Shown here in pieces: positions 8,475 to 17,749 of a stretch of DNA of 64,000 nt (within the stretch, counting starts at the first letter, position 1; each line of letters starts with the position of its first letter). Source of the DNA: JBBPYC01 sp965218765 (GTDB lineage Bacteria; Pseudomonadota; Gammaproteobacteria; Burkholderiales; Burkholderiaceae_C); NCBI GenBank assembly GCA_965218765.1, contig CBDCLU010000002.1, positions 1 to 64,000 on the forward strand, given 5' to 3'. The position numbers and the translations under genes are program-made. Below the pieces are notes generated by a model, which saw only the letters and a program-made list of their open reading frames with translations, searched no databases and was not told where the DNA came from.

Positions 8475-8747
8475 GTGAACAAGACTGAACTGATCGAGCA
8501 CATCGCCAAGAATGCAGACATCTCCAAGGCCGCCGCGACCCGTGCGCTCGAATCGACCATCGGCGCCGTGAAGACCACGTTGAAAAAGGGCGGCACGGTC
8601 TCGCTGGTTGGTTTTGGCACGTTCGCAGTGGGCAAGCGGGCAGCGCGTACCGGCCGCAATCCACGCACAGGTGCGGCGATCAAGATCAAGGCAGCCAAGA
8701 TTCCGAAGTTTCGGCCGGGCAAGTCGCTCAAGGACGCATTGAACTGA
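8475..8747 (+). CDS. hupB: HU family DNA-binding protein, beta type
   Basis: HU is the small nucleoid protein that bends DNA. The 90-residue product (NKTELIEHIAK...) has the full family length, with the GTFAVGKRAARTGRNPRTG arm and the terminal KIPKFRPGKSLKDALN helix. The start is a GTG at 8475, not an upstream ATG, because the protein then begins exactly where HU proteins begin and GAGGAA lies a suitable distance upstream. It is followed by tRNA-Val and ppiD, the common Burkholderiales order. Confidence 0.97.
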   Translation: MNKTELIEHIAKNADISKAAATRALESTIGAVKTTLKKGGTVSLVGFGTFAVGKRAARTGRNPRTGAAIKIKAAKIPKFRPGKSLKDALN

Positions 8748-8778
8748 TGCAGTCGTTGCAGGTCGTACGCACAATAGT

Positions 8779-8854
8779 GGGTGCTTAGCTCAGTTGGTAG
8801 AGCGGCGCCTTTACACGGCGTAGGTCGGCGGTTCGAGCCCGTCAGCACCCACCA
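8779..8854 (+). tRNA. tRNA-Val (anticodon TAC)
   Basis: A 76-base cloverleaf. Acceptor arms GGGTGCT (8779-8785) and AGCACCC (8844-8850) pair, followed by A and an encoded CCA. The D arm is GCTC...GAGC. The anticodon stem GCGCC/GGCGT holds loop TTTACAC with TAC at 8812-8814, and the T loop is TTCGAGC. It closely resembles E. coli tRNA-Val(UAC). Confidence 0.98.
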
Positions 8855-8865
8855 GAAATGGAACG

Positions 8866-8895
8866 AAGGCGAGCCAGCATTGCGCTCGCCTTTTT
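8866..8895 (+). terminator. Rho-independent terminator after tRNA-Val
   Basis: Arms AAGGCGAGC (8866-8874) and GCTCGCCTT (8884-8892) form a strong stem, followed directly by a run of T. It lies just beyond the tRNA and before ppiD, so ppiD probably has its own promoter or depends on read-through. Confidence 0.85.
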
Positions 8896-8941
8896 CGTTT
8901 CATCGCGCAATCCATTGACCTCTTCGAGGTAATTAAACGAC

Positions 8942-10849
8942 ATGTTCGATTTCGTTCGCAGACACACCAAGATCATGATGGCCGGGCTGTTCCTGCTCGT
9001 CATTCCCGCATTCGTACTGGTTGGCGTGAACAGCTACACCTCGGCTTCTGCGGCGCGCGGTCCGGTGGTTGCCACGGTGGCTGGCACCGACATCCACCAA
9101 GGCGAGTGGGACGTCGCACATCAGCGTGAAATCGAACGGATCCGCGCGTCCAACCCAGCGCTTGACGCCAAGCTGCTGGACAGTCCGGCGGCCCGCCAGG
9201 CGACGCTTGACCGGCTCGTGCGGGAGCATGTGCTGCGCAACGTGGCCGAGCACGACCAGCTCGTGATCACCGACACGCAGCTTGCGCGTGCCCTGCATGA
9301 CGATCCGACGATCGCATCGTTGCGACGTCCGGACGGCACGCTGGACATGCAGGGCTATCGCCAGATGCTTGCGACCCAGGGTCTGTCGCCGGCGGGCTTC
9401 GAGGCGCGCGTACGTGCCGACCTGTCCACACGCCAGGTGCTGGAAGGCGCGGTCGGCAGCGCATTCGTGCCGCCGTCGGTGGCCGACCTGACGCTGGATG
9501 CGCTGTTCGAGCGGCGCGAGGTGCAGGTTGCAAAATTTTTGCCAGCCGATTTCAAGGCGTCGGTGACGGCTCCGACCGACGCCGAAATGCAAAGCTACTA
9601 CGACGGCCATCTGGCCGAGTTTCAGGCGCCTGAAAGCGCAAACGTCGAGTACGTCGTGCTGGACCTTGCCGCCGTGCAAAAACAGCTCGATGTAAGCGAC
9701 GCGGATCTGAAAGCTTATTACGAGCAAAACGCGGCGCGTTATTCAACGAAGCCGCAGCGGCGAGCCAGCCACATTCTGGTCACGGCGCCCAAGAGTGCGC
9801 CGGCGGCCGAGCGCGAGAAGGCCCGTGCCGACGCCGAACGTCTGCTGGCCGAAGCGCGAAAACCGGGCGCCGACTTCGCCGCGCTGGCCAAGCAGAATTC
9901 ACAGGATCCGGGCTCGGCAGCGGAGGGCGGTGACCTTGGATTTTTCGGCCCGGGCGACATGGTCAAACCGTTCGAGGAGGCGGCCTTCGCGCTGCAGCCC
10001 GGTTCGATCAGTGACGTGGTCGAGTCCGATTTCGGCTATCACATCATCAAGGTGACCGATGCGAAGCCGGCAGTGGTGCAGTCGTTCGAACAGGTTCGTC
10101 CGGAGATAGAGCAGCAATTAAAGGCGCAGCGCGCGGCGGGCCGTTTCGCCGAAATGGCCGAGACGTTTTCCAACCTGGTGTATGAGCAGTCGGACAGCCT
10201 CAAACCTGTTGCCGAACGCCTCAAGCTCGAAATCCGCAGCGCTGACAACCTGACTCGGCAGCCAACGGCGAGCACGAACGGCGTTTTGGCAAATCCCAAG
10301 TTCCTTGGCGCGCTATTCGCCTCTGACGCACTGCAGGACAAGCGCAATACGCAGGCGATCGATTTGGGCAATAGTCAATTGGCAGCCGGTCGGGTGCTCA
10401 GCCACCAGCCGGCACGCACGTTGCCACTGGCCGATGTGAGGGATCGCGTGCGTGAGCAACTGATCGACGAGCGTGGTGCCCAGTTCGCGACCAGTCAGGG
10501 GCAGCAGAAATTGGCTGCCTGGAAGGCCGACGCCAATCAGCAGCAACTGGGTGCGCCAGTGATCGTGTCCCGAAACGACGCCCAGCAACTCGCGCCGGCG
10601 GTGGTGAATGCCGCGCTGACGGCCGATCCGGCCAAACTGCCCATATTGCTCGGCGTTGATCTCGGCGTGCAAGGCTACGCGATCCTGAACGTCACGAAGC
10701 GGATCCCGCGCGAACTTCCCGTTGACGCCGGGGCCCAGCAACGCCAGGTGTTGCAAAGCCTGGCGGCGGCACAGGCGCTCGCTTATTACGACGTGCTGAA
10801 AGCACAGGCTGAAGTGCGTATCAAGCCGGGCGTTGGAGCGACGCGTTGA
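8942..10849 (+). CDS. ppiD: Periplasmic folding chaperone PpiD (SurA_N / parvulin)
   Basis: A 635-residue inner-membrane-anchored chaperone that meets proteins leaving the SecYEG channel. One N-terminal membrane helix (about residues 12-33, MMAGLFLLVIPAFVLVGV) anchors it. A SurA-N-like chaperone region follows, then one parvulin rotamase domain (about 265-365, beginning RRASHILVTAP and including GGDLGFFGPGDMVKPFEEA), and a C-terminal chaperone region. Length and order match PpiD (E. coli 623 residues). It follows hupB and tRNA-Val, the usual setting, and precedes tRNA-His by 29 bp. Confidence 0.95.
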   Translation: MFDFVRRHTKIMMAGLFLLVIPAFVLVGVNSYTSASAARGPVVATVAGTDIHQGEWDVAHQREIERIRASNPALDAKLLDSPAARQATLDRLVREHVLRNVAEHDQLVITDTQLARALHDDPTIASLRRPDGTLDMQGYRQMLATQGLSPAGFEARVRADLSTRQVLEGAVGSAFVPPSVADLTLDALFERREVQVAKFLPADFKASVTAPTDAEMQSYYDGHLAEFQAPESANVEYVVLDLAAVQKQLDVSDADLKAYYEQNAARYSTKPQRRASHILVTAPKSAPAAEREKARADAERLLAEARKPGADFAALAKQNSQDPGSAAEGGDLGFFGPGDMVKPFEEAAFALQPGSISDVVESDFGYHIIKVTDAKPAVVQSFEQVRPEIEQQLKAQRAAGRFAEMAETFSNLVYEQSDSLKPVAERLKLEIRSADNLTRQPTASTNGVLANPKFLGALFASDALQDKRNTQAIDLGNSQLAAGRVLSHQPARTLPLADVRDRVREQLIDERGAQFATSQGQQKLAAWKADANQQQLGAPVIVSRNDAQQLAPAVVNAALTADPAKLPILLGVDLGVQGYAILNVTKRIPRELPVDAGAQQRQVLQSLAAAQALAYYDVLKAQAEVRIKPGVGATR

Positions 10850-10878
10850 CCGGCAGGCCTATAATTCACGTCACAAAC

Positions 10879-10955
10879 GGTGGCTGTAGCTCAGTTGGTA
10901 GAGTCCAGGATTGTGATTCCTGTTGTCGTGGGTTCGAGCCCCATCAGCCACCCCA
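10879..10955 (+). tRNA. tRNA-His (anticodon GTG)
   Basis: A 77-base tRNA including the extra 5' G typical of tRNA-His. The eight-pair acceptor stem joins GGTGGCTG (10879-10886) and CAGCCACC (10945-10952), followed by an encoded CCA. Anticodon stem CAGGA/TCCTG holds loop TTGTGAT with GTG at 10913-10915; the T loop is TTCGAGC. Confidence 0.98.
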
Positions 10956-11459
10956 GCTTTCCAACTCGCGATGCATTCAGTCATGCATCTGTGATGACTC
11001 TTGAATAGTATGCGGGTACGCACCATGCGATGTGTAGCCCGTTTGCGTGCCGGTTCCTATTCTCTTGGGTTTGATTACTTGGAGACTGAATGTAGGCCGA
11101 TTGCTTAGATGGCATCGGTCTTGCGCGTAGTTTGACCGAGTCGCGGGCTTCTTCTGCACTGTAATTGTGCAATTTGTTGCTGCGCTGCGCCGGTGGCGCT
11201 ACTACACTGGGTTTCAACGTTTGCTTCTTGCAACGTCCGATTTCTGAGTCTTGAATTTGCAACAGTCAAGTTGCATATTTACAACATTCGGGTTGTTGTG
11301 AATGCTTTCAGGCTCGATTCATCGATAGGCTGTCGAACCAATTTCCGCTTATGAGATACCCGGCCTGTCATCACCATTTCCATCTGGGCAGTTAGACGTG
11401 AATCGCCGCCAGCTTGTACCGGTCGGCTTGATGCGCATCGGATCCGGTTCGTTGCCGAT
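10956..11459. other. AT-richer intergenic region with inverted repeats
   Basis: These 504 bp are visibly lower in GC than the flanks (about half G+C by eye) and hold no convincing gene; short minus-strand frames lack recognisable protein features. Two small hairpins lie close together: TGCAAC/GTTGCA (11258-11263 and 11270-11275) and ACAACA/TGTTGT (11281-11286 and 11294-11299). The next gene starts at 11460 without a clear Shine-Dalgarno. The stretch could carry its regulatory region, an unrecognised small RNA or a relic of inserted DNA. Confidence 0.5.
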
Positions 11460-13991
11460 ATGAACGCATCGACGTCGATTCCACTGATGCTTGCAGCTGC
11501 CCTCGAAGCCAATGGCGCGAAGGGTCGCGCGGCCGAGACTTTGCGTCTCTTCGGTCGAATGCCGGTTCCCCTGATGGCGGTCGACGCGCACGACGTCACG
11601 CGCATCCTGTTCTGGAACGATGCCTGCGAGCAACTGACCGGCTTTCCGGCTAGAGACATCGTTGGCCGCGCCGAGGCGGTTGCACGACTGTATCCGGACG
11701 CTGCCTACCGGATGCGCAAGATGGCGGAATGGCAGCGGCTCGGTACTGCCGTCGGCGAGTTCGAATTGACGCTTGCTACCCGCAGCCACCAGCGCGTTCG
11801 GGTCGCGTGGTCATTGTTTGCAGGATTCGATGTGTCGCCCGAGGCGGCTGATGTCTACTGGCTGGTCGGCCGCGACGTGTCGATGCTGGCAGAGGCGACC
11901 CGGCAATCGCGTGCGCGTCAACGGCTGCTGGTTTCGGTGTTCCGCCATTTGCCGGACCTCGTTTCGCTGAAAGACGGCGAAGGCCGCACGTTGCTTGTCA
12001 GTCCGGCAGCGGCGAGTTCGCTCGGGCTGTCGGAAAATGAGATGCTCGGTCTGACCACGCTCGATCTCGCGGAGCGCGGCCCGTTGTCGCACGATGCGCT
12101 GCAGCACATCGCGGCGAACGAGGAAGCGACCTGGCAAGCCGGCCGCGCTTCCCAGATGGAAGAGGTAGTGGACTTCGGCAACGACGTGCTGCGCTCTTAT
12201 GATGTCACGCGGGTGCCGACCTTCGGCCGGCTCGGGCAGCGCGTCAGCATGCTGGTGATCCGCCGCGAAACCAGTGAGCAGCGGGTGGCTGCCACCAAGC
12301 TGGAACTGGCTGGCCGCGTGCTCGACCAAAGCAGCGACGGCATCATCATCACCAATTCGAGCAACCTGATCACAATGGTGAACGCGGCGTTCACGCACAT
12401 CACCGGGTATGCATCGTCGGAAGCGCTGGGCCAGACGCCGGCGATGTTTGCGTCGGGCCTGCACGATCCGTCCTTCTTTTCGGCAATGTGGGACGAGATC
12501 AACCGCTTCGGTCGCTGGTCGGGCGAGGTCTGGAACCGGCGCAAAAACGGCGAGGTCTATCCGCTGTGGATGAATCTGTCGGTGCTGCACCACCGCGTCA
12601 GCGGAGAGATCACCCACTACGTGGCGTCGTTTGCGGACTTGAGTTCACGCAAGGCAGCCGAGCAGCAGATCGCTTTTCTATCGACCAAGGACCCGATAAC
12701 CGGGCTGCCGAATCGCTCCCAGATCGCGTTATCGGGCGCGCTTGCGCTGAGTCAGGCAAAGGCCGGCGGCGAAGAGCTGGCCGTGATGATGATCGACGTC
12801 GACAATTTCAAGACGTTGAACGAATCGCTGAGCTATGCCGGCGGCGACCAGCTGCTGCGTGAGATCGGCGAGCGCCTCGTACGGGGTGCCGGGGAGCGCG
12901 CCGCGGTTGGTCGGCTTTCAGGCGACGAGTTCCTGGTGCTGCTGCCGGATACCTCCGGCACCAACGACGTCGCGCAGACCGCGCGCAGCCTGATGGCCGC
13001 GGTGGGGGAGCCGATGGTGCTCAACGACCTGCCGTTCAACGTCACGGTGTCGATCGGAATCGCGACCTACCCGGCCGATGGCGACAACTTCGACATGTTG
13101 TTCGGGCGTGCCGACGCTGCGCTCTACGAAGCCAAGCGCAGTGGTCGGGCCGCCTACCAGTTCTCCAGCGTGAACATGAATCAGCAGGCGCTCGAGCGGC
13201 TGCAGATCGAATCCGCGCTGCGGCGTGCGATCGAGCAGGATGCGCTGCGCCTGGAGTACCAGCCGCTGATCGAAGTCGAGACGGGCCGCGTGATCGGCTG
13301 TGAGGCACTGTGCCGATGGGACGATCCGCAGCGCGGCGCGATCCCACCCGCAATCTTCATCGCACTGGCTGAAGAAAACGGCATGATCGAGCGGCTCGGC
13401 GAGTGGGTGCTCAATGCCGCGACCCAGCAGTTGCGCGCCTGGCAACAGATCGGCTACGACGACCTCGTGATGGCCGTCAACTTGTCGGCGCGGCAGTTTC
13501 AGCGCGGCGTCGTGCTGCAGCAGGTCGAGGAGGCGCTGCGCCGCTCAGGCCTGCAGCCGGATTGCCTGGAGCTCGAGCTGACCGAAACCGTGCTGCTGAA
13601 CGCCGGTACCGCGGTGCTTGACACGCTGCGGCATCTGAAGGCACTGGGCGTAAGCCTTGCAATCGACGACTTCGGCACCGGCTATTCCAGCTTTGCCTAC
13701 TTGCGGCGCTTCAAGTTCGACAAAATCAAGATCGATCAGTCGTTCATTCGGGATCTGATCGAAGACCCGGAGGACGCGGCCATCGTGCGCGGCATGATCT
13801 CGCTGGGCAAGAATCTCAGCCTGGCTGTGGTCGCCGAGGGCGTGGAGACCGAAGCCGTGGCGCAGCGGTTGCGCGGCATGAACTGCACATATGCGCAGGG
13901 CTATCTGTATTCACCGCCACTGCGCCCAGAGGCGCTGTGCGCATACCTGCAAAAACGGGCCAACGGCGCGGTCCGCAGATCGGGCAATTGA
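11460..13991 (+). CDS. PAS-PAS-PAS-GGDEF-EAL signalling protein (c-di-GMP turnover)
   Basis: An 843-residue cytoplasmic-looking regulator without membrane helices. PAS-like sensory regions occupy about 25-145, 150-270 and 280-400. The GGDEF domain (about 405-570) has SGDEF at 487-491 instead of GGDEF and no upstream RxxD inhibitory site. The EAL domain (about 580-835) keeps EAL 615-617, NLSARQF from 674, ELTET 706-710, DDFGTGYSS from 736, DKIKID and EGVET from 793, so it should be an active c-di-GMP phosphodiesterase. Whether the SGDEF half makes c-di-GMP or only binds GTP is open. No phosphodiesterase target or partner gene lies nearby. Confidence 0.93.
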   Translation: MNASTSIPLMLAAALEANGAKGRAAETLRLFGRMPVPLMAVDAHDVTRILFWNDACEQLTGFPARDIVGRAEAVARLYPDAAYRMRKMAEWQRLGTAVGEFELTLATRSHQRVRVAWSLFAGFDVSPEAADVYWLVGRDVSMLAEATRQSRARQRLLVSVFRHLPDLVSLKDGEGRTLLVSPAAASSLGLSENEMLGLTTLDLAERGPLSHDALQHIAANEEATWQAGRASQMEEVVDFGNDVLRSYDVTRVPTFGRLGQRVSMLVIRRETSEQRVAATKLELAGRVLDQSSDGIIITNSSNLITMVNAAFTHITGYASSEALGQTPAMFASGLHDPSFFSAMWDEINRFGRWSGEVWNRRKNGEVYPLWMNLSVLHHRVSGEITHYVASFADLSSRKAAEQQIAFLSTKDPITGLPNRSQIALSGALALSQAKAGGEELAVMMIDVDNFKTLNESLSYAGGDQLLREIGERLVRGAGERAAVGRLSGDEFLVLLPDTSGTNDVAQTARSLMAAVGEPMVLNDLPFNVTVSIGIATYPADGDNFDMLFGRADAALYEAKRSGRAAYQFSSVNMNQQALERLQIESALRRAIEQDALRLEYQPLIEVETGRVIGCEALCRWDDPQRGAIPPAIFIALAEENGMIERLGEWVLNAATQQLRAWQQIGYDDLVMAVNLSARQFQRGVVLQQVEEALRRSGLQPDCLELELTETVLLNAGTAVLDTLRHLKALGVSLAIDDFGTGYSSFAYLRRFKFDKIKIDQSFIRDLIEDPEDAAIVRGMISLGKNLSLAVVAEGVETEAVAQRLRGMNCTYAQGYLYSPPLRPEALCAYLQKRANGAVRRSGN

Positions 13992-14048
13992 CGCTGGTGG
14001 CTGCGTTCAGCCCAGCCGGGCAATCCAGATTCGCATCAGTGCAGTCAA

Positions 14049-15026
14049 TCAATCGTTCACCATCACGAGCTTTCCCATCACGCCGCGCGAGCCCATGCGT
14101 GCGTATGCCGCCTTCAAGTCCGCCATGGGCATGGTTCGATCGATCACCGGTTTGATGCGGCCCTGCTGGTACCAGCGGCCGAGTTCGGCCATCATCTTCG
14201 CGTTGGCTTTCGGCTCGGCGCGCGCAAAGCCGCCCCAGAACACGCCGACCACCGAGGCGCCCTTGAGCAACGGCAGATTCAGCGGCAACGCGGGTATCGG
14301 ACCGGCGGCGAACCCCACCACCAGATAGCGGCCACGCCAGGCGATCGAGCGAAACGCGGGGATCACGTAATCGCCGCCGACCGGGTCGTAAATCACGTTC
14401 GGGCCGGCGCCATCGGTCAGCGCCTTGATGCGTTCGCGCAGGTCTTCGGTCGCGTAGTTGATCGTCTGATCAGCGCCGATCGAGCGGCACAGTGCGCATT
14501 TCTCAGCCGTGGAGGCCGCCGCGATCACGCGGGCGCCGGCGGCTTTCGCAATCTGAATCGCCGCGGTGCCGACGCCGCCAGCTGCGCCGAGCACGAGCAC
14601 CGTCTCGCCGGCTTGCAACTGCGCGCGATCGAGCAGCGCATGGTGCGACGTCGCATAGATCATGATGAAGGCTGCCGCATCGACATGCGGGAAGTCGTCG
14701 GCAAGCGGCATACACAGCGCAGCCGGTGCGATCACGTGACTGCCGAAGCCGCCGGTGCCGGACAGGCAGGCGACGTTCTGCCCGACCTGCAACTCGCGCA
14801 CGTCGGGACCGACCGCAGTGACGACACCCGCATACTCGGAGCCCGGCACGAACGGCAATTCGGGCTTCATCTGATACTTGTTCTGCACGATCAGCAGGTC
14901 GGGAAAGTTCAGGCTCGCGGCCTTGATCTCGATCAGCACTTCGCCGGCTTTCGGCACCGGTGTCGGCAACTCTTTCCAGACCAGCGCATCGACGCCGATC
15001 GGGTTCTCGCACAGCCATGCATGCAT
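14049..15026 (-). CDS. NADPH:quinone oxidoreductase-type MDR protein
   Basis: A 325-residue zinc-free medium-chain dehydrogenase/reductase. The N-terminal GroES-like half carries ASLNFPDLLIVQNKYQ and PFVPGSEYAGVV; the nucleotide-binding half has GAAGGVGTAAIQ. The catalytic-zinc cysteine/histidine set of alcohol dehydrogenases is absent, which fits the quinone/enone reductase branch using NADPH. The ATG at 15026 is preceded by GAAGGAG about nine bases upstream, which decides it over the longer open frame starting at 15131. It is convergent with the GGDEF-EAL gene and divergent from surE. Confidence 0.88.
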   Translation of the reverse strand: MHAWLCENPIGVDALVWKELPTPVPKAGEVLIEIKAASLNFPDLLIVQNKYQMKPELPFVPGSEYAGVVTAVGPDVRELQVGQNVACLSGTGGFGSHVIAPAALCMPLADDFPHVDAAAFIMIYATSHHALLDRAQLQAGETVLVLGAAGGVGTAAIQIAKAAGARVIAAASTAEKCALCRSIGADQTINYATEDLRERIKALTDGAGPNVIYDPVGGDYVIPAFRSIAWRGRYLVVGFAAGPIPALPLNLPLLKGASVVGVFWGGFARAEPKANAKMMAELGRWYQQGRIKPVIDRTMPMADLKAAYARMGSRGVMGKLVMVND

Positions 15027-15191
15027 TGAAATGCTCCTTCGATTGTCTGTATGGGGTTGTCTGAACCCATGATAGACGGCCGGCGGGTTCTGACCGGGCC
15101 GCATCGGCGACACCATAGAATCACCAGCCAAGCGGCTACCTGATCGACATCCTTATTCGCTCTGACCGCTGCCAGCCGCGCCCTCCCACCC

Positions 15192-16031
15192 ATGAAGATT
15201 CTGGTCAGCAATGACGACGGTTATCTTGCGCCCGGCCTGGTTGCGCTGGCCGAGGCGTTGCGCCGGATTGCGGACGTCGAGGTGGTCGCGCCGGAACAGA
15301 ACAACAGCGCGAAGTCGAATGCGCTGACCTTGCATACGCCGCTCTATGTGCGCCAGGGCGCGGCCGGCATCCGCTACGTGAACGGCACGCCGGCCGACTG
15401 CGTGCACATCGCACTGACCGGGCTGCTCGACTACCGGCCAGACCTCGTGGTCTCCGGCATCAACGACGGCGCCAACATGGGAGACGACACCATCTACTCG
15501 GGCACCGTCGGCGCGGCCATGGAAGGATTCCTGTTCGGCGTGCCGTCGATCGCGTTTTCGCAGGTCGAAAAGGGCTGGCGCGAGGTGGAATCCGCAGCCC
15601 GCTTCGCCGCCCGCATGGTGGAGCAGCTGCAGCGCGCGGAACTGCTCGGTGGGCCGACCTGGCTGCTCAACGTGAACATCCCGAATCGGCCGTTCGAGCA
15701 ACTGCAGCGGGTCCAGGTCTGTCGGCTCGGCCGCCGCCACGTGGCGGAAAAAGTCATCACGCAGTCGAGCCCGCGCGGCGACACGATGTACTGGATCGGC
15801 AACGCGGGCGCAGCCAAGGACGGCGCCCCCGGCACCGACTTCCATGCGACCGCGACCGGCGACGTATCGCTCACGCCGCTGGCGGTCGATCTGACCGATC
15901 GGGACAACCTGCACTACTGGGCCGAAGTCGCGCAGCGCTTGTTCGGCGAGCATAGCGGCGCGGACCACTCGGCAGATATGTCGGTGCCGGTCGAGCGCGG
16001 CGCCGCGGCAGTCGGCAGCAGCCTGTCCTGA
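15192..16031 (+). CDS. surE: 5'/3'-nucleotidase SurE
   Basis: SurE is a metal-dependent stationary-phase phosphatase acting on nucleoside monophosphates. The 279-residue protein starts MKILVSNDDG with the metal-binding NDD at residues 7-9, then has a NSAKSNALTL segment, VNGTPADCV and SGINDGANMG. The C-terminal 20 or so residues after the fold are low-complexity. Its TGA overlaps the ATG of pcm by one base, and nlpD follows, the conserved surE-pcm-nlpD order. Confidence 0.96.
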   Translation: MKILVSNDDGYLAPGLVALAEALRRIADVEVVAPEQNNSAKSNALTLHTPLYVRQGAAGIRYVNGTPADCVHIALTGLLDYRPDLVVSGINDGANMGDDTIYSGTVGAAMEGFLFGVPSIAFSQVEKGWREVESAARFAARMVEQLQRAELLGGPTWLLNVNIPNRPFEQLQRVQVCRLGRRHVAEKVITQSSPRGDTMYWIGNAGAAKDGAPGTDFHATATGDVSLTPLAVDLTDRDNLHYWAEVAQRLFGEHSGADHSADMSVPVERGAAAVGSSLS

Positions 16032-16849
16032 TGCCGCAACGGCCGAGTTTTCCGACACGGCTGCGGCCAGACGGCGACGGCGGAAAACGGTCCTCTGCTG
16101 CTGTAATGGGAGCAGTGAAGGTAGACCCGACGGGCGCTACAGGCATAAATCATCTTCATAAGCCGCTGCATCCGCGGGCTGTCTTGCCGACCGGCGAACA
16201 GGTGACCGCGCGCGCGCGCATGGTGCAGCGACTGCGTGCGGCCGGCATCGGCGCGCCGGCGGTGCTCGCAGCGCTGCAACAGATCGAGCGCCACTGCTTC
16301 ATCGACAGCGCGCTCGGTGCCCAGGCTTACGAAGATACCAGCCTGCCGATCGGCTTCGGCCAGACCATCTCGAAGCCGAGTGTCGTCGCGCGCATGGCGA
16401 CCCTGTTGAGCGAAGCGCCGATCACCGACGGCGGCCGCCTGCCGCTCGGCCGCGTGCTGGAGATCGGTTCGGGCTGCGGATATCAGGCGGCGCTGCTCGC
16501 GCAGTTGGCAACCGAGGTCTACAGCATCGAACGCGTGCGCGGCCTGCACGAGCTCGCGCGCAACCGGCTGCGGCCGTTTCGCGTGGCAAACCTCCACCTG
16601 CTGTTCGGCGATGGAATGCTCGGATTTCCACGCGGTGCGCCTTATGCGGCCATCATCTCCGCAGCCGGTGGTGCATCGCTGCCCGCGGCCTGGACCGACC
16701 AGCTCGCGCCAGGCGGCCGGTTGATCGCGCCGACCGTGACTGCCGGCGGCGAACAGGCGCTGGTGCTGGTGGACAAGACGGCGTCCGGATTGCGTCGCCA
16801 GGTGCTCGAAGGCGTGCATTTCGTCCCCCTAAAATCCGGTATTGCTTGA
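16031..16849 (+). CDS. pcm: Protein-L-isoaspartate O-methyltransferase
   Basis: This repair enzyme methylates abnormal isoaspartyl residues using S-adenosylmethionine. The 272-residue product has an N-terminal extension of about 45-60 residues before the core, then DTSLPIGFGQTISKP, the SAM motif LEIGSGCGYQAALLA and the late motif RLIAPTV. Such extensions are common in betaproteobacteria. The ATG overlaps the surE stop (TGATG), indicating coupling. The downstream nlpD begins 12 bp after its stop. Confidence 0.95.
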   Translation: MPQRPSFPTRLRPDGDGGKRSSAAVMGAVKVDPTGATGINHLHKPLHPRAVLPTGEQVTARARMVQRLRAAGIGAPAVLAALQQIERHCFIDSALGAQAYEDTSLPIGFGQTISKPSVVARMATLLSEAPITDGGRLPLGRVLEIGSGCGYQAALLAQLATEVYSIERVRGLHELARNRLRPFRVANLHLLFGDGMLGFPRGAPYAAIISAAGGASLPAAWTDQLAPGGRLIAPTVTAGGEQALVLVDKTASGLRRQVLEGVHFVPLKSGIA

Positions 16850-16861
16850 AGGGACCCCTAC

Positions 16862-17749
16862 ATGACGGAGCAAGGCACCCGTTGCCACCGAATGATCACG
16901 GCCATGTTGGCGGCGGCTTTGGCGCTGCTGGCCGGCTGCACCTCGCCGACCACGCGCGCGCCGGTGGAAGACCGCGCCGGCATGATCGGCGCAGGCGCGC
17001 CGACGGATGCGCCCGCACGGCCGTTGCCGGGCGCCGAAAACGAAGGCAAGCCCGGCTACTACACGGTGCGCAAGGGCGACACGCTGATCCGCATCGGACT
17101 GGAAAGCGGCCAGAACTGGCGCGACGTGGCCCGTTGGAACAACCTGGAGAACCCGAACGCGATCGAAGTCGGCCAGGTGATCCGGATTGCCCCGCCGGTC
17201 GGTGCCACCTCCGTGGCGGCTGCCGTCACGCCGCCGGAGCGTGGCGTCGTCGCGCGTCCGCTGCCGCCAGCAAGCGCTGCCGTCGTTGCACAGCCACCTG
17301 CGCAGCCGCCGCCGCTGGTGGCGCCTGCGACCCCACCGCCCACGCCGGTGGCCGCCGCCGCTCAGGACAGCGGCTCGGACGACGAACCGCGCTTCATCTG
17401 GCCCACCGGCGGTTCGCTGCTGGCTGGTTTCGACGAGCAGCGCAACAAGGGGCTCGACATCGGCGGCCGTCCGGGCGATGCGGTGCTCGCTGCAGCGGAC
17501 GGCCGGGTGGTCTATTCCGGTGCCGGCCTGCGCGGCTACGGCAACCTGATCATCCTGAAGCACAACAACACGTTCCTGACCGCCTATGCGCACAACCGCG
17601 CGCTGCTGGTGAAGGAAGACCAGTCGGTGCAAAAAGGCCAGAAGATCGCCGAGATGGGCGATACCGACGCCGACCGGGTCAAGCTGCATTTCGAGATTCG
17701 GCGGCAAGGCAAATCGGTCGATCCGGCGCGCTATCTGCCGGCGCGATAG
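16862..17749 (+). CDS. nlpD: NlpD-like lipoprotein (LysM + degenerate M23)
   Basis: NlpD activates the amidase AmiC during septum splitting. The 295-residue protein has a lipoprotein signal ending in the lipobox LLAGC, a LysM peptidoglycan-binding domain (YYTVRKGDTLIRIG...), a Pro/Ala-rich linker (about 110-175) and an M23 (LytM) domain. In the M23 domain the first metal position reads NKGLDIGG instead of HxGxD, and the last motif is LHFEI rather than HxH, so it is probably non-catalytic, as expected for an NlpD activator. It lies 12 bp after pcm. In many proteobacteria rpoS comes next, but not here. Confidence 0.93.
   Translation: MTEQGTRCHRMITAMLAAALALLAGCTSPTTRAPVEDRAGMIGAGAPTDAPARPLPGAENEGKPGYYTVRKGDTLIRIGLESGQNWRDVARWNNLENPNAIEVGQVIRIAPPVGATSVAAAVTPPERGVVARPLPPASAAVVAQPPAQPPPLVAPATPPPTPVAAAAQDSGSDDEPRFIWPTGGSLLAGFDEQRNKGLDIGGRPGDAVLAAADGRVVYSGAGLRGYGNLIILKHNNTFLTAYAHNRALLVKEDQSVQKGQKIAEMGDTDADRVKLHFEIRRQGKSVDPARYLPAR

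Noticed and set aside
11190..11235. Possible further copy of the AT-rich repeat (TTGCTGCGCTGCGCC...GGCGCTACTACA)
   Set aside because: Only short patches agree with the other copies; not convincing by eye.
10977..11262. 93-codon minus-strand frame in the AT-richer gap
   Set aside because: No Shine-Dalgarno, domain or typical codon use could be seen; kept only as non-coding.
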